Shown: positions 34,873-44,094 of the stretch, in pieces
How the letters are laid out: each line of letters opens with the position of its first letter
How positions within the stretch are numbered: the first letter of the stretch is position 1
Assembly (NCBI RefSeq): GCF_004519295.1
Contig: NZ_SOZH01000005.1
Span: 248,001 to 312,000, forward strand
Direction: 5' to 3'
DNA: 64,000 nucleotides
DNA from: Cellulosimicrobium funkei
GTDB lineage: Bacteria; Actinomycetota; Actinomycetes; Actinomycetales; Cellulomonadaceae
Position numbers and translations under genes: made by a program
Notes under the pieces: generated by a model
Databases searched by the model: none
What the model saw: only the letters and a program-made list of their open reading frames with translations
Told to the model about the DNA's origin: nothing

Positions 34873-35484
34873 GTGGGCAACCCGTACGCACCGCCCCGTC
34901 CCGACGCGCCGCAGCAGCCTCGACCCGAGCCCGCGCAGCCGGAGGACGGAGCGCGTCCGGACGCGCCGGCGCCTGCACCGGGCCCCGCCCCCGCGCCGAT
35001 CCCCCCGGCCCCCGCGCGCCCGGACCAGCAGGCCGGGCCGGGCCACCGGCGCCCCGCGCCGCCCGAGCCCGCGGAGCCCGACCCGGAGCTCGCCCGGCAG
35101 GCGACGCGACGCACCCTGCACTTCGGCCTGCTCCTGCTCGCCGTCATCGTCGTGAGCACCATGCCGTTCCCGTGGCAGGCGGTGAGCCTCGCGCTCGCGC
35201 TCGGCGCGATCGTCGTGGGCATCCGGGCGCTGCTCGCCGTCTGGCGGGCCCGCGTGCGCGGCGCGCTCGTCCCGGCCCTCGGGATCGGCGTCGGGCTCTC
35301 GGCCATGCTCGCGCTCCAGATGGTCTCGACGCTCGTCACGTGGGACGTCGCGCTCGCGCACCAGCAGTGCCTCGACGGCGCGATCACCGTCTCGGCCGAG
35401 AAGCGCTGCGACGTCGAGCGCACGCACGCGCTCGAGGAGAAGTTCGCACGCTGGTTCCCGACCCCCGCCCCCGCGTCCTCCTGA
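34873..35484 (+). CDS. Proline-rich membrane protein of unknown function
   Basis: I do not recognise a family. The 203-residue product has a hydrophilic Pro/Ala-rich first 80 residues, then three or four hydrophobic segments (HFGLLLLAVIVVSTMPFPWQAVSLALALGAIVVGI and ALVPALGIGVGLSAMLALQMVS), and a short C-terminal stretch with two Cys (HQQCLDGAITVSAEKRCDVE), perhaps an extracytoplasmic disulfide. Start GTG 34873 follows GAGGAG at good spacing. It is divergent from purN and convergent with the PerM-like gene. Confidence 0.7.
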   Translation: MGNPYAPPRPDAPQQPRPEPAQPEDGARPDAPAPAPGPAPAPIPPAPARPDQQAGPGHRRPAPPEPAEPDPELARQATRRTLHFGLLLLAVIVVSTMPFPWQAVSLALALGAIVVGIRALLAVWRARVRGALVPALGIGVGLSAMLALQMVSTLVTWDVALAHQQCLDGAITVSAEKRCDVERTHALEEKFARWFPTPAPASS

Positions 35485-35631
35485 CACGTCGAGGCTCCGT
35501 CACCCGTTCGCGACGCAGCTCGCCGACGGTGAGCGCGTGACGGTGCCGGCGACCCCGGCGGGCCGACCGCCGCGGACGACGCCGCGCGGCAGCTCCTGCC
35601 GGTCCGCCCCGGCGACCCGCCTGCGCGAGGG

Positions 35632-36891
35632 TCAGCCGGCGTCGCCGTGGCGCCGGCCCAGGACCTCGAGCCGGGACCACAGGACGGCGAGCGCGGCGCC
35701 GCCGCCGATCTCGGCCGCGGCGAGCGCGCCGACGACGAGCGCGTCCGCGCCCACGACCTCGAGCCGGCCGGGGCCCACCGCTCCCCCGGCGAGCCAGCTC
35801 ACGAGCCCGACGAGCAGGCCGGACGCGAGCGCGACGCCGGCGAGCGCGAGGACGACGGCGGACCAGGGGACGACGTCGTCCGGGTGGGTGCACGTCACGT
35901 CGCGCAGGCGCCGCCAGACGAACACGCCCGCGACGACGCCGAGCGCGACGACGCCGGCCGGCACCCAGGGCGTGAGGGCGTTGGTCCAGTCGTCGCCGGG
36001 CAGCGCCCCGAGGAGCGGGATCGCGGGCAGCGCGCCCGGCTCCGACCCGCCGGGCGCAAACGTGCTCCCCTCGCCCACGGCGAACCCGGGGCCGACGAGC
36101 CACGCCCCGGCCCACGCCACGAGGTTGGGCAGCACGGCGAGCTGGCCGAGTGCGAGGACGATCCCCCCGACGGTCCCGGGCACGAGCCCGGCGACGATGT
36201 CGCCCGACGTCGCGCGGCCCGCGACGAGCCACGCGCCGACGACCACGGCGGACGCCCCGGCGAGCAGGCTCGTGCCGAGCAGACCGCCCCGCAGCCCGAG
36301 GCGCACCGTCGGTGGCACGACCCGGTCGAGACGCCCGGCGAGGTCGGCGACGAACGGCGCGTCCGGGCGCGCGAGGATCCCGCCGCCGAGCCCGAGCCCT
36401 CCGACGACGGCTCCCCCGACGACGGCGACCCCGAGCCCCCAGGGCGGCGTCGAGCCGGCGAGCAGCGCGACGCCGAGCGTCGCGAGCGCGTACGTGGCGG
36501 TGCCGGACACCCAGGCGGAGACCGCGGTGTGCGCCGAGCGGCGTGCCGACGCGAAGCAGCAGAAGAGCGCGAGGGCGGTGAGACCGAGCGGCACGAGGGT
36601 GACCGTCGTGCCGCTCGCGACGAGCGGGACGCCGTGGCCGAGGAGCCAGAAGCCCGCCGCGACGGTGACCGACTGCCCCCAGCCCGTCCCCTCGGACGCC
36701 CCGGTCGAGGACGCCAGGAAGGCGACGACGCCCGGGAGCACGACGACGGCGAGCGACAGGGTGAGCGCCTGGAGCGCGGCGAGCACGCCGGACGGTGCAC
36801 GACGCACCCCGACGGGCGCGGGTGCCGGGCTGCCTTCCACGGTGCGCGTGCGCGCACCGCGAGTCGTGCTGGTGGTGCTCATGGTGCCCAT
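35632..36891 (-). CDS. DUF6350 / PerM-like cell division membrane protein
   Basis: This 419-residue protein is almost entirely transmembrane, with about ten helices after a basic N-terminus. Sequence pattern and position directly after sucCD and before purN match the DUF6350 family, whose mycobacterial member PerM is linked to cell division and iron or magnesium stress (established knowledge; the family call is mine). ATG 36891 and ATG 36882 are both possible starts. A TAGTCT -10 box at 36938-36943 lies between it and the sucCD terminator, so it has its own promoter. Confidence 0.75.
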   Translation of the reverse strand: MGTMSTTSTTRGARTRTVEGSPAPAPVGVRRAPSGVLAALQALTLSLAVVVLPGVVAFLASSTGASEGTGWGQSVTVAAGFWLLGHGVPLVASGTTVTLVPLGLTALALFCCFASARRSAHTAVSAWVSGTATYALATLGVALLAGSTPPWGLGVAVVGGAVVGGLGLGGGILARPDAPFVADLAGRLDRVVPPTVRLGLRGGLLGTSLLAGASAVVVGAWLVAGRATSGDIVAGLVPGTVGGIVLALGQLAVLPNLVAWAGAWLVGPGFAVGEGSTFAPGGSEPGALPAIPLLGALPGDDWTNALTPWVPAGVVALGVVAGVFVWRRLRDVTCTHPDDVVPWSAVVLALAGVALASGLLVGLVSWLAGGAVGPGRLEVVGADALVVGALAAAEIGGGAALAVLWSRLEVLGRRHGDAG

Positions 36892-36967
36892 CGTCGTCGA
36901 TCGAGAGGTCGGTTCAGGGCATTCGCCCCGGCGCGCCAGACTACCGGCGCCCCCGGCTCCGGGGACG

Positions 36968-37007
36968 ACGACGCCCCGCGACCGGCGGACCGGTCGCGGG
37001 GCGTCGT
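36968..37007 (-). terminator. Terminator after sucCD
   Basis: An 18-bp perfect stem with loop CGGA (left arm ACGACGCCCCGCGACCGG) lies about 40 nt past the sucD stop. Confidence 0.8.
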
Positions 37008-37048
37008 ACGGCGTGGCAGCGGGCCGTGCGGCCCGACGGAGCCAGGGG

Positions 37049-37939
37049 TCAGGCGAGGACCTCGCGCAGGAGCGCGGCGGTCTCGGACGGCGTCTTGCCG
37101 ACCTTGACGCCGACGGCCTCCAGGGCCTCCTTCTTCGCCTGGGCGGTGCCCGCGGAGCCGGAGACGATGGCGCCGGCGTGGCCCATCGTCTTGCCCTCGG
37201 GAGCCGTGAAGCCCGCGACGTAGCCGACGACCGGCTTCGTGACGTGCGCCTTGATGTACGCCGCGGCGCGCTCCTCGGCGTCCCCGCCGATCTCGCCGAT
37301 CATGACGATCGCCTTGGTCTCGGGGTCGTTCTCGAACGCCTCGAGCGCGTCGATGTGCGTGGTGCCGACGATCGGGTCGCCGCCGATGCCGATGGCGGTC
37401 GAGAAGCCGAGGTCCTTGAGCTCGTACATCATCTGGTAGGTCAGCGTGCCCGACTTCGACACGAGACCGACCGGGCCCTTGCCCGTGATGGTGTGCGGGG
37501 TGATGCCGGCGAGCGACTCGCCCGGCGTGATGATGCCGGGGCAGTTCGGGCCGATCATGCGCGTGCCCTTGCCCTGCAGGTAGGCCCAGACCTCGGCCGT
37601 GTCCTGGACGGGCACGCCCTCGGTGATGACGACGATGAGCGGCATCTCGGCGTCGATCGCCTCGATCGCGGCGTCCTTGGTGAACGCCGGCGGGACGAAC
37701 AGGACGGACACGTTCGCGCCCGTCTCGGCCATCGCCTCGGCGACGGTGCCGAACACCGGCAGCGTGACGTCGTTGCCCTCGTGGTCCTTGTGCGTGACGG
37801 TCGTGCCGGCCTTGCGGGCGTTGACGCCGCCGACGATCTGCGCGCCCGAGTCGAGCATGAGGGCGGTGTGCTTGGCACCCATCCCGCCGGTGATGCCCTG
37901 GACGATGATCTTGGAGTCGGAGTTCAGGTAGATCGACAT
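37049..37939 (-). CDS. sucD: Succinyl-CoA synthetase, alpha subunit
   Basis: This 296-residue subunit binds CoA and carries the phosphorylated histidine. The CoA-binding [23 protein letters not shown] start, [12 protein letters not shown] and the active-site [22 protein letters not shown] (His near residue 252) are clear. It follows sucC by 37 nt and ends the sucCD operon before a strong terminator. The complex makes ATP or GTP from succinyl-CoA in the TCA cycle. Confidence 0.97.
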   Translation of the reverse strand: MSIYLNSDSKIIVQGITGGMGAKHTALMLDSGAQIVGGVNARKAGTTVTHKDHEGNDVTLPVFGTVAEAMAETGANVSVLFVPPAFTKDAAIEAIDAEMPLIVVITEGVPVQDTAEVWAYLQGKGTRMIGPNCPGIITPGESLAGITPHTITGKGPVGLVSKSGTLTYQMMYELKDLGFSTAIGIGGDPIVGTTHIDALEAFENDPETKAIVMIGEIGGDAEERAAAYIKAHVTKPVVGYVAGFTAPEGKTMGHAGAIVSGSAGTAQAKKEALEAVGVKVGKTPSETAALLREVLA

Positions 37940-37976
37940 GGTGTTCTCTGTCTCAGCTTTCCGCGTCTACGGGCGA

Positions 37977-39146
37977 TCAGGCGTTGGCCAGCTCGGCCGC
38001 CTTGGCGGCACCGCCGTCCATGGTCTCGGCGAGGGTCACGAGCGGGTGGTTCGCCTCGCGCAGGATCGCGCGGCCGAGCTCCACGTTGTTGCCGTCGAGG
38101 CGCACGACGAGCGGCTTGGTCGCCTCGTCGCCGAGGATCTCGAGCGCGCCCACGATGCCCTTCGCGACCTCGTCGCACGCGGTGATGCCACCGAAGACGT
38201 TGACGAAGACCGACTTGACCTGCGGGTCGTTGAGGATGACGTCGAGACCGTTCGCCATGACCTGCGCGTTCGCGCCGCCGCCGATGTCGAGGAAGTTCGC
38301 CGGCTTGACGCCGCCGTGCTCCTCGCCCGCGTACGCGACGACGTCGAGCGTGCTCATGACGAGCCCGGCGCCGTTGCCGATGATGCCGACCTCGCCGTCG
38401 AGCTTGACGTAGTTGAGGCCGTTCTCCTTGGCCTTGGCCTCGAGCGGGTCGGTCGACTCCTTGTCCTCCAGCGCCTCGTGGTCCGGGTGACGGACCTCCG
38501 ACGCGTTGTCGTCCAGCGTGACCTTGCCGTCGAGCGCGATGATCGAGCCGTCCTCGGTGCGGACGAGCGGGTTCACCTCGACGAGCGTCGCGTCCTCGGC
38601 CGTGAACACGGTCCACAGCGAGCGGATGACGTCGGCGACCGGCGCCTTGAGCTCCTCGGCGAAGCCCGCGGCGTCGACGATCTCGCGCGCCTTCGCCTCG
38701 TCGATGCCCACGATCGGGTCGACGGCGACCTTGGCGAGCGCCTCGGGGCGCTCGACGGCGAGCTGCTCGATCTCCATGCCGCCCTCGACGGAGCACATGG
38801 CGAGGTAGTTGCGGTTCGAGCGGTCCAGCAGCACCGAGAAGTAGAACTCCTCGGCGATCTTGGCACCCTGCGCCACCATCACGCGGTGGACGGTGTGGCC
38901 CTTGATGTCCATGCCGAGGATCTCGGACGCCTTCTCGGCGGCCTCCTCGGGCGAGTGGGCGAGCTTGACGCCGCCGGCCTTGCCGCGGCCGCCGGTCTTC
39001 ACCTGGGCCTTGACGACCACGGTGCCCCCGCCGAGCTTCTCGGCTCCCGCGCGGGCCTCCTCGGGCGTCGTCGCGACGACCCCGCCCAGCACGGGCACGC
39101 CGTGCTTCTCGAAGATGTCACGCGCCTGGTATTCGAACAGGTCCAC
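37977..39146 (-). CDS. sucC: Succinyl-CoA synthetase, beta subunit
   Basis: This 389-residue ATP-grasp subunit binds nucleotide and succinate. It opens with [21 protein letters not shown] and has [41 protein letters not shown] and the C-terminal [16 protein letters not shown] segment. Start choice: GTG 39146 matches the family; the frame extends to 39293 across the promoter. The promoter shows TACCCT (39219-39224) and a palindrome at 39194-39207 shared with icd. Confidence 0.97.
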   Translation of the reverse strand: MDLFEYQARDIFEKHGVPVLGGVVATTPEEARAGAEKLGGGTVVVKAQVKTGGRGKAGGVKLAHSPEEAAEKASEILGMDIKGHTVHRVMVAQGAKIAEEFYFSVLLDRSNRNYLAMCSVEGGMEIEQLAVERPEALAKVAVDPIVGIDEAKAREIVDAAGFAEELKAPVADVIRSLWTVFTAEDATLVEVNPLVRTEDGSIIALDGKVTLDDNASEVRHPDHEALEDKESTDPLEAKAKENGLNYVKLDGEVGIIGNGAGLVMSTLDVVAYAGEEHGGVKPANFLDIGGGANAQVMANGLDVILNDPQVKSVFVNVFGGITACDEVAKGIVGALEILGDEATKPLVVRLDGNNVELGRAILREANHPLVTLAETMDGGAAKAAELANA

Positions 39147-39189
39147 CCTGCTGCGTCCTTCCGTCTGATGCGCCGTGTGCGGCATGACC

Positions 39190-39224
39190 GATGTCTCGAC
39201 ATCAAGACATCCCCGTACAGGGTA
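39190..39224 (-). promoter_or_regulatory. sucCD promoter with palindrome shared with icd
   Basis: TCTCGACATCAAGA (39194-39207), extended by flanking GATG/CATC into a longer palindrome, lies just downstream of the -10 box TACCCT (39219-39224, minus strand), over the likely transcription start. It differs from the icd site (TCTCGACGTCAAGA) at one base. The sequence resembles operators of MarR-family regulators, such as the TCA-cycle regulator TamR of Streptomyces (recall, unverified). Confidence 0.55.
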
Positions 39225-39307
39225 GCCCCCGCTCCGGGGCGCGCCTATCCGGGGCCGCTGCGGTGGCTCGCGGACCGGTGTTCCTTTCGTCACCCCGCAC
39301 GACGAGC

Positions 39308-39351
39308 GTCAACCACCGTTGACATCACGCCGAGCGTCAACCTAGATTGAC
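39308..39351 (+). promoter_or_regulatory. Promoter and tandem operators of the HTH / Clp-N gene pair
   Basis: TTGACA (39319-39324), 18 bp, TAGATT (39343-39348) is a near-consensus promoter. Two inverted repeats, GTCAAC-CACC-GTTGAC (39308-39323) and GTCAA-N6-TTGAC (39336-39351), are spaced 28 bp centre to centre and cover the -35 and -10 boxes respectively. Repression, perhaps by the encoded HTH protein, is likely. Confidence 0.65.
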
Positions 39352-39355
39352 ACGC

Positions 39356-39577
39356 ATGGAACCCGTCGACATGGACGCCGCGAGCAGCACCGACCCGGAC
39401 GTCGGGCTGCGGGCCGTGCGGTCGCTGCGCGTGCTGGCCGAGCGCCTCGAGGCGCTCCAGGTCGAGCACGCCCGGTCGCTCGGCTGGTCCTGGCAGGAGA
39501 TCGCCGACCGGCTCGGCGTCACGCGTCAGGCCGTGCACAAGAAGTACGGCGCGTCCCGCACCACGAGGAGGTCGTGA
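39356..39577 (+). CDS. Small helix-turn-helix protein
   Basis: The 73-residue product has an acidic start, a helix LRAVRSLRVLAERLEALQVEHARSLG, and a clear helix-turn-helix WSWQEIADRLGVTRQAVHKKYG near its C terminus. Start choice: ATG 39356 is 7 nt after TAGATT, so it is leaderless. One base separates it from the Clp-N gene, so the two are co-translated. It probably binds the paired operators in its own promoter. Proteins of this kind are often found with Clp-N domain partners in actinobacteria. Confidence 0.8.
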   Translation: MEPVDMDAASSTDPDVGLRAVRSLRVLAERLEALQVEHARSLGWSWQEIADRLGVTRQAVHKKYGASRTTRRS

Positions 39578-39578
39578 C

Positions 39579-40154
39579 ATGTTCGAACGCTTCGCCGCAG
39601 ACGCCCGGGAGACCGTGGTCGGCGCCCAGGAGGTCGCGCGGGAGCGCGGCGACGACACCATCGACGGGGTGCACCTGCTCCTGTCGCTCGCCCGGCAGGA
39701 GGGCGGCGCCGGGGCGGCCGCGCTCGGTGCGGTCGACGTGAGTCCGGCCGACCTCGAGCGCGAGGTCGACGCGGCCGGCGGGCTCGACCCGCTCGACGGC
39801 CCCGCGCTCGCGGCGCTCGGGATCGACCTGGACCAGGTCCGGGCCCGCACGGACGCCGCGTTCGGCCCCGGCGCGCTCGACCGGGCAGGGAACGAGGCGA
39901 GGGGCCGCGGGCGCCGTCGAAGCCGCTCGCACGTCCCGTTCACTCCCGAGGCGAAGAAGGTGCTCGAGCTCTCGCTCCGCGAGGCGGTGCACGACGCGTC
40001 GCGCGTGATCGACTCGGGCCACGTCCTCGCGGCCGTCGCGCGCAGCACGGGCTCGACGGCGCACCGGGCGCTCACCGGCGCGCTCAAGGCCGCCGGGTCC
40101 GACGACGCCGGGCTGCGCGCGGCGCTCGCGACCCGCCACCGCGCGGCGTCCTGA
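39579..40154 (+). CDS. Clp amino-terminal domain protein (no ATPase domain)
   Basis: This 191-residue protein consists of two Clp-N repeats: FERFAADARETVVGAQEVARERGDDTIDGVHLLLSLAR (residues 2-40) and FTPEAKKVLELSLREAVHDASRVIDSGHVLAAVAR (about 122-155). No Walker motifs are present, so it is not a ClpC/ClpB chaperone but a stand-alone adaptor-like domain. It could bind Clp substrates or act with the preceding HTH protein as a stress sensor (inference). It lies 1 nt after that gene. Confidence 0.85.
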   Translation: MFERFAADARETVVGAQEVARERGDDTIDGVHLLLSLARQEGGAGAAALGAVDVSPADLEREVDAAGGLDPLDGPALAALGIDLDQVRARTDAAFGPGALDRAGNEARGRGRRRSRSHVPFTPEAKKVLELSLREAVHDASRVIDSGHVLAAVARSTGSTAHRALTGALKAAGSDDAGLRAALATRHRAAS

Positions 40155-40327
40155 CCGGCACGCCGCGCCGCACGTCGCGGTCGGGCCAGGGACGGGACGG
40201 GCGGCCGACGGCAGCGTCACGGCAGGCTCCTCGGGCTCGGTCGTCCTGCCACGGGAGGACCGGGCGCGCGCTCGTGCCCGACGACGGGCTGACGCCCCGC
40301 GGCGCCCGGCGCACCTACCGTCGGGGT

Positions 40328-41041
40328 GTGCCCGACCAGACTGCGCTCCCCCGCCGCTCGGACGCCCGCTCCGACGCCCCCGCCCTCCGCACGTGCTCCG
40401 CGCCGAGCCGCCACGCCGGCGCCCCGGCGCCCGGTGGACAGCCGTGGGTGCGGGGCGCCGTCGTGCTCGCCGCGAGCTTCCTGCTCGGCGGCCTCACGTC
40501 CTACGCCCAGGGCTTCCTGCCCGACGCGGCGGCCCCCTTCGCGAACTCGGCGAGCGGCTGGACCCTGCTCACCGCGATCCTCGTCGCCTGGGCCGCGCGC
40601 GACGCGCGGACCCGGACCTGGCACGCCGCCGTGCTGGGCGCGGCGAGCTTCGTGCTGCTCACCCTCGGGTACACGGTCGCCGCCGACCTGCGTGGGTTCT
40701 TCTACGACCCGACGCTGTTCGGGGTGGTCGGTCTGGTCGTCGGCCCGTTCGTCGGGGTCGCGGCGGCGTGGCTGTGGCGCGCAGGGGTGCGCGCGGCTCT
40801 CGGCACGGCGGTGCTCGCGGGCATCGGCCTCGGCGAGTCGGTGTACGGGCTCACCACGGTCGTCGAGACGACGGGCGCCACGTACTGGGTCGTGATCGGG
40901 CTCGCGTCGCTCGTCCTGCTCGCCGCGATGCTGGCCCGGCGCCTGCGCGGCCCCGTCCCGGTGGCCGTCGCCGCGGGAGGCACCGCCGTCGTTGCCACGG
41001 CGTTCGTCCTCGCCTACCGCGCGCTCGGCACCATCGGCTGA
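40328..41041 (+). CDS. DUF6518-like membrane protein
   Basis: This 237-residue protein has a basic hydrophilic first 40 residues and then about seven hydrophobic helices (WVRGAVVLAASFLLGGLTSYAQGFL, GVVGLVVGPFVGVAAAWLW and others). I place it tentatively with DUF6518; no function is known. Start choice: GTG 40328 is 6 nt after TACCGT (40316-40321), so it is leaderless; the frame is open to 40274. A perfect bidirectional terminator follows. Confidence 0.7.
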   Translation: MPDQTALPRRSDARSDAPALRTCSAPSRHAGAPAPGGQPWVRGAVVLAASFLLGGLTSYAQGFLPDAAAPFANSASGWTLLTAILVAWAARDARTRTWHAAVLGAASFVLLTLGYTVAADLRGFFYDPTLFGVVGLVVGPFVGVAAAWLWRAGVRAALGTAVLAGIGLGESVYGLTTVVETTGATYWVVIGLASLVLLAAMLARRLRGPVPVAVAAGGTAVVATAFVLAYRALGTIG

Positions 41042-41065
41042 CGCGGCAGACGTCCCCCGCGCACG

Positions 41066-41097
41066 CAGGGCGCTCGACCGGCCGGTCGAGCGCCCTG
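41066..41097. terminator. Perfect palindrome, bidirectional terminator
   Basis: A 32-bp perfect palindrome with arms CAGGGCGCTCGACCGG lies between the convergent membrane-protein and helicase genes. Confidence 0.75.
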
Positions 41098-41131
41098 TGT
41101 GTCAGCGCGTGGTGCGTCGGAGCGTGGTGCG

Positions 41132-43882
41132 TCAGAGCTTCGTGACGGGCGAGTACCGCAGCAGCAGCCGCTTGGTCCCGTCCGCGCCGAAGTCGATCTT
41201 CGCGACGGCGTTCGGCCCCGCGCCCTCGAGCGAGACGACCGTCCCGAGCCCGTACGCGTCGTGCGTGACCTTGTCGCCGACGGCGAGGTTCGGCACGTCC
41301 CCGTCGGCCCGCGGCGTCGCCGACCCGAACTTCGCCCCGCCGGAAGGCGAGCCGAACGCGGCGCGGGCAGGGGCCGACGACGGGGCGTGGCGGGTCTGGC
41401 GGGAGCTGCCCGAGGAACGAGGGCCGCGGATGGTAGACCCGTCGTCGTCGGCGCCTGTCCGCGCCCCCGACCCGAATCCCGAACGCGAACCTGACCACGA
41501 GCCCGAGCCGCGGCCCCAGACGGACCCGCCCGCGCGCAGCGTCGCCATCGACGACTCGCGCCGCCGCCAGTCCCACAGCTCCTCGGGGATCTCCTCGAGG
41601 AACCGGCTCGGCGGGAACTCGTTCGCCATGCCCCACGCGGAGCGCACCGCGGACCGCGACACGTAGAGCCGCTCGCGCGCGCGGGTGATGCCCACGTAGG
41701 CGAGGCGGCGCTCCTCGGCGAGCTCGGCGTCGTCGTGCAGGGACCGCATGTGCGGGAACGTGCCGTCCTCCATGCCGGTGAGGAAGACGACGGGGAACTC
41801 GAGGCCCTTCGCGGTGTGCAGCGTCATGAGCGTGACGACGCCCGGGTCCTCCTTCTCCTCGCCCTCGGCGTCCTCGTCGTCGCCGTCGTCCGCGGGGATC
41901 TGGTCCGCGTCGGCGACGAGCGAGACGCGCTCGAGGAAGTCGGACAGCGTGCCCTCGGGGTCGAGCTCGCTGAACTCCGTCGCGACGGCGTGCAGCTCGG
42001 CGAGGTTCTCGACGCGCGTCGCGTCCTGCGGGTCGTCGCTCGCGCGCAGCTCGGCGAGGTAGCCCGTGCGGTCGAGGACGGCGCCGAGGATCTCGGACGG
42101 GCTCGCGCCGGAGTCCGCGAGCTCGCGCAGCCCCGTCATGAGCTCCGCGAAGGCGCGCAGCGGGTTGAGCGTGCGGTTCGTCAGGCCGGGGATCTCGTCG
42201 ATGCGGGCGAGCGCCGCGCCGAACGAGATGCGCTCGCGGTCCGCGAGCGCCGCGACGGCACCCTCGGCGCGGTCGCCGAGACCGCGCTTGGGCACGTTGA
42301 GGACGCGGCGCAGGTTGACGTCGTCGTCGAGGTTGTCGATCGCGCGCAGGTACGCCACGGCGTCCTTGACCTCGCGCCGCTCGTAGAAGCGCGTGCCGCC
42401 GACGACCTTGTACGGCAGGCCGACGCGGATGAGCACCTCCTCCAGCGCCCGGGACTGCGCGTTCGTGCGGTAGAAGACCGCGACGTCGCCGGGACGCACG
42501 CCCTCGGTGTCGCCGAGGCGGTCGATCTCCTCCGCGACGAACCGCGCCTCCTCGTGCTCGTTGTCCGCGACGTAGCCGATGACCTTCGCGCCCGCGCCCG
42601 AGTCCGTCCACAGGCGCTTGGGCTTGCGGTCGGGGTTGCGCGAGATGACGGCGTTGGCGGCCGAGAGGATGTTCTGGGTCGAGCGGTAGTTCTGCTCGAG
42701 CAGGATGGTCCGGGCGTCCGGGTAGTCGGCCTCGAACTCGAGGATGTTGCGGATCGTCGCGCCGCGGAACGCGTAGATCGACTGGTCGGCGTCGCCGACG
42801 ACCGTGAGCTCGGCCGGGTCCAGCGCCGGGACCTGCGCCTCGCCCGTGCCGCTCGTCGCCGGGTCGGTCGCCGCGGAGTCCTCCCCCACGCCCGCGAGCT
42901 CGCGCACGAGCACGTACTGCGCGTGGTTGGTGTCCTGGTACTCGTCGACGAGCACGTGGCGGAACCGGCGGCGGTAGTGCTCGGCGACCGCGGGGAACGC
43001 CTGGAGCAGGTTCACCGTGGTCATGATGATGTCGTCGAAGTCGAGCGCGCTGGCCGCGACGAGACGGGCCTGGTAGCGCGTGTAGACGTCGGCGAGTACC
43101 TGGTCGAACTCGGGCACGTTCGCGCCGTGCTGGCCGGCCCGCGCCGCGAGGCCGTCGTCCGTCGCGTGGGCGCCGGAGTCGCGCGCGTAGGTCTCGGGGT
43201 CGATGAGCTCGTTCTTGAGGTCCGAGATCTTGTTGGCGAGCGACCGGGCCGGGTACTTCTTCGGGTCCAGGTCGAGCTCGCGCGTGACGAGGGTGATGAG
43301 CCGCTGAGAGTCCGCGGCGTCGTAGATCGAGAAGCTCGACCGCAGGCCGAGCGTCTTCGCCTCGCGCCGCAGGATGCGCACGCACGCCGAGTGGAACGTG
43401 GAGACCCACATGTTCCGCGCCGACGGCCCGACGAGCGCCTCGACGCGCTCGCGCATCTCGGCCGCGGCCTTGTTGGTGAACGTGATCGCGAGGATCTGGC
43501 CCGCCCGCGCCCGGCCCGTGGCGAGCAGGTGCGCGATGCGGTGCGTCAGCACGCGCGTCTTGCCCGACCCAGCGCCCGCGACGATGAGCAGCGGCCCGCC
43601 CGCGTGCACGACGGCCTCGCGCTGCTGCGGGTTGAGCCCGTCGAGCAGAGCGTCGGGGTCGAGGTGCGCGTACCGGCCCCGGCGCTCGCCCGACGGCGCA
43701 CCGCCGGTCGTCCCCGGCGCGCCGTCCCCGGCGGGCGACCCCGCGCCGTCGGGCACGGCCGGGTCGTCGGTCCAGCGCGGGGCGGTCCGCGGGAGGCGGG
43801 ACTCGCCGCCGTGGTCGACGCGCGGGCCGTCGAACAGCGTGTCGAGGCCGGGCAGCGGGAGGTTCTCGAAGAGCGAAGCCAT
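41132..43882 (-). CDS. pcrA: ATP-dependent DNA helicase PcrA/UvrD
   Basis: This 916-residue SF1A helicase unwinds DNA 3' to 5' in repair and replication-conflict resolution. A poorly conserved N-terminus of about 65 residues precedes the Q motif LNPQQREAV, Walker A VAGAGSGKTRVLTHRIAHLLA, TFTNKAAAEMRERV, the Walker B block LVDEYQDTNHAQY, GDADQSIYAFRGA, EQNYRST and TLHTAKGLEFPVVFLTGMEDGTFPH. The C-terminal SYGLGTV-like Tudor segment (DAYGLGTVVSLEG), which contacts RNA polymerase in PcrA, is present. Start ATG 43882 follows GGAGGGG; a TAGGCT -10 box lies 9 nt upstream of the start. Confidence 0.96.
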   Translation of the reverse strand: MASLFENLPLPGLDTLFDGPRVDHGGESRLPRTAPRWTDDPAVPDGAGSPAGDGAPGTTGGAPSGERRGRYAHLDPDALLDGLNPQQREAVVHAGGPLLIVAGAGSGKTRVLTHRIAHLLATGRARAGQILAITFTNKAAAEMRERVEALVGPSARNMWVSTFHSACVRILRREAKTLGLRSSFSIYDAADSQRLITLVTRELDLDPKKYPARSLANKISDLKNELIDPETYARDSGAHATDDGLAARAGQHGANVPEFDQVLADVYTRYQARLVAASALDFDDIIMTTVNLLQAFPAVAEHYRRRFRHVLVDEYQDTNHAQYVLVRELAGVGEDSAATDPATSGTGEAQVPALDPAELTVVGDADQSIYAFRGATIRNILEFEADYPDARTILLEQNYRSTQNILSAANAVISRNPDRKPKRLWTDSGAGAKVIGYVADNEHEEARFVAEEIDRLGDTEGVRPGDVAVFYRTNAQSRALEEVLIRVGLPYKVVGGTRFYERREVKDAVAYLRAIDNLDDDVNLRRVLNVPKRGLGDRAEGAVAALADRERISFGAALARIDEIPGLTNRTLNPLRAFAELMTGLRELADSGASPSEILGAVLDRTGYLAELRASDDPQDATRVENLAELHAVATEFSELDPEGTLSDFLERVSLVADADQIPADDGDDEDAEGEEKEDPGVVTLMTLHTAKGLEFPVVFLTGMEDGTFPHMRSLHDDAELAEERRLAYVGITRARERLYVSRSAVRSAWGMANEFPPSRFLEEIPEELWDWRRRESSMATLRAGGSVWGRGSGSWSGSRSGFGSGARTGADDDGSTIRGPRSSGSSRQTRHAPSSAPARAAFGSPSGGAKFGSATPRADGDVPNLAVGDKVTHDAYGLGTVVSLEGAGPNAVAKIDFGADGTKRLLLRYSPVTKL

Positions 43883-44094
43883 AGCCCCTCCAGCCTAGGC
43901 GCCCGCGCCCACACCCGGCACCGCCCGACCGAGACGTCCGCCGAGGGGCACGGCGTCGCGCTCCCCGCTGCTCGGGCTCGCTCGAGCAGCTCCTGTCTCC
44001 CGAGAAGTGAGGCCTGTGCCCCGGAGAGTCAGGGCCGCCACGTCACGGACCGTGGTGCGGAGACACCCGGCCGGCGGCGTTCGCCCACCCTCGG

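Noticed and set aside
34735-35487. Upstream in-frame extension of purN
   Set aside because: It is antisense to the proline-rich membrane protein gene and lacks any formyltransferase similarity; GTG 34734 has a good ribosome site.
43883-44094. A hidden gene or small RNA between pcrA and the small membrane protein
   Set aside because: Apart from one short inverted repeat there is no ORF with codon bias, no recognisable RNA motif and no conserved promoter pair beyond pcrA's own.
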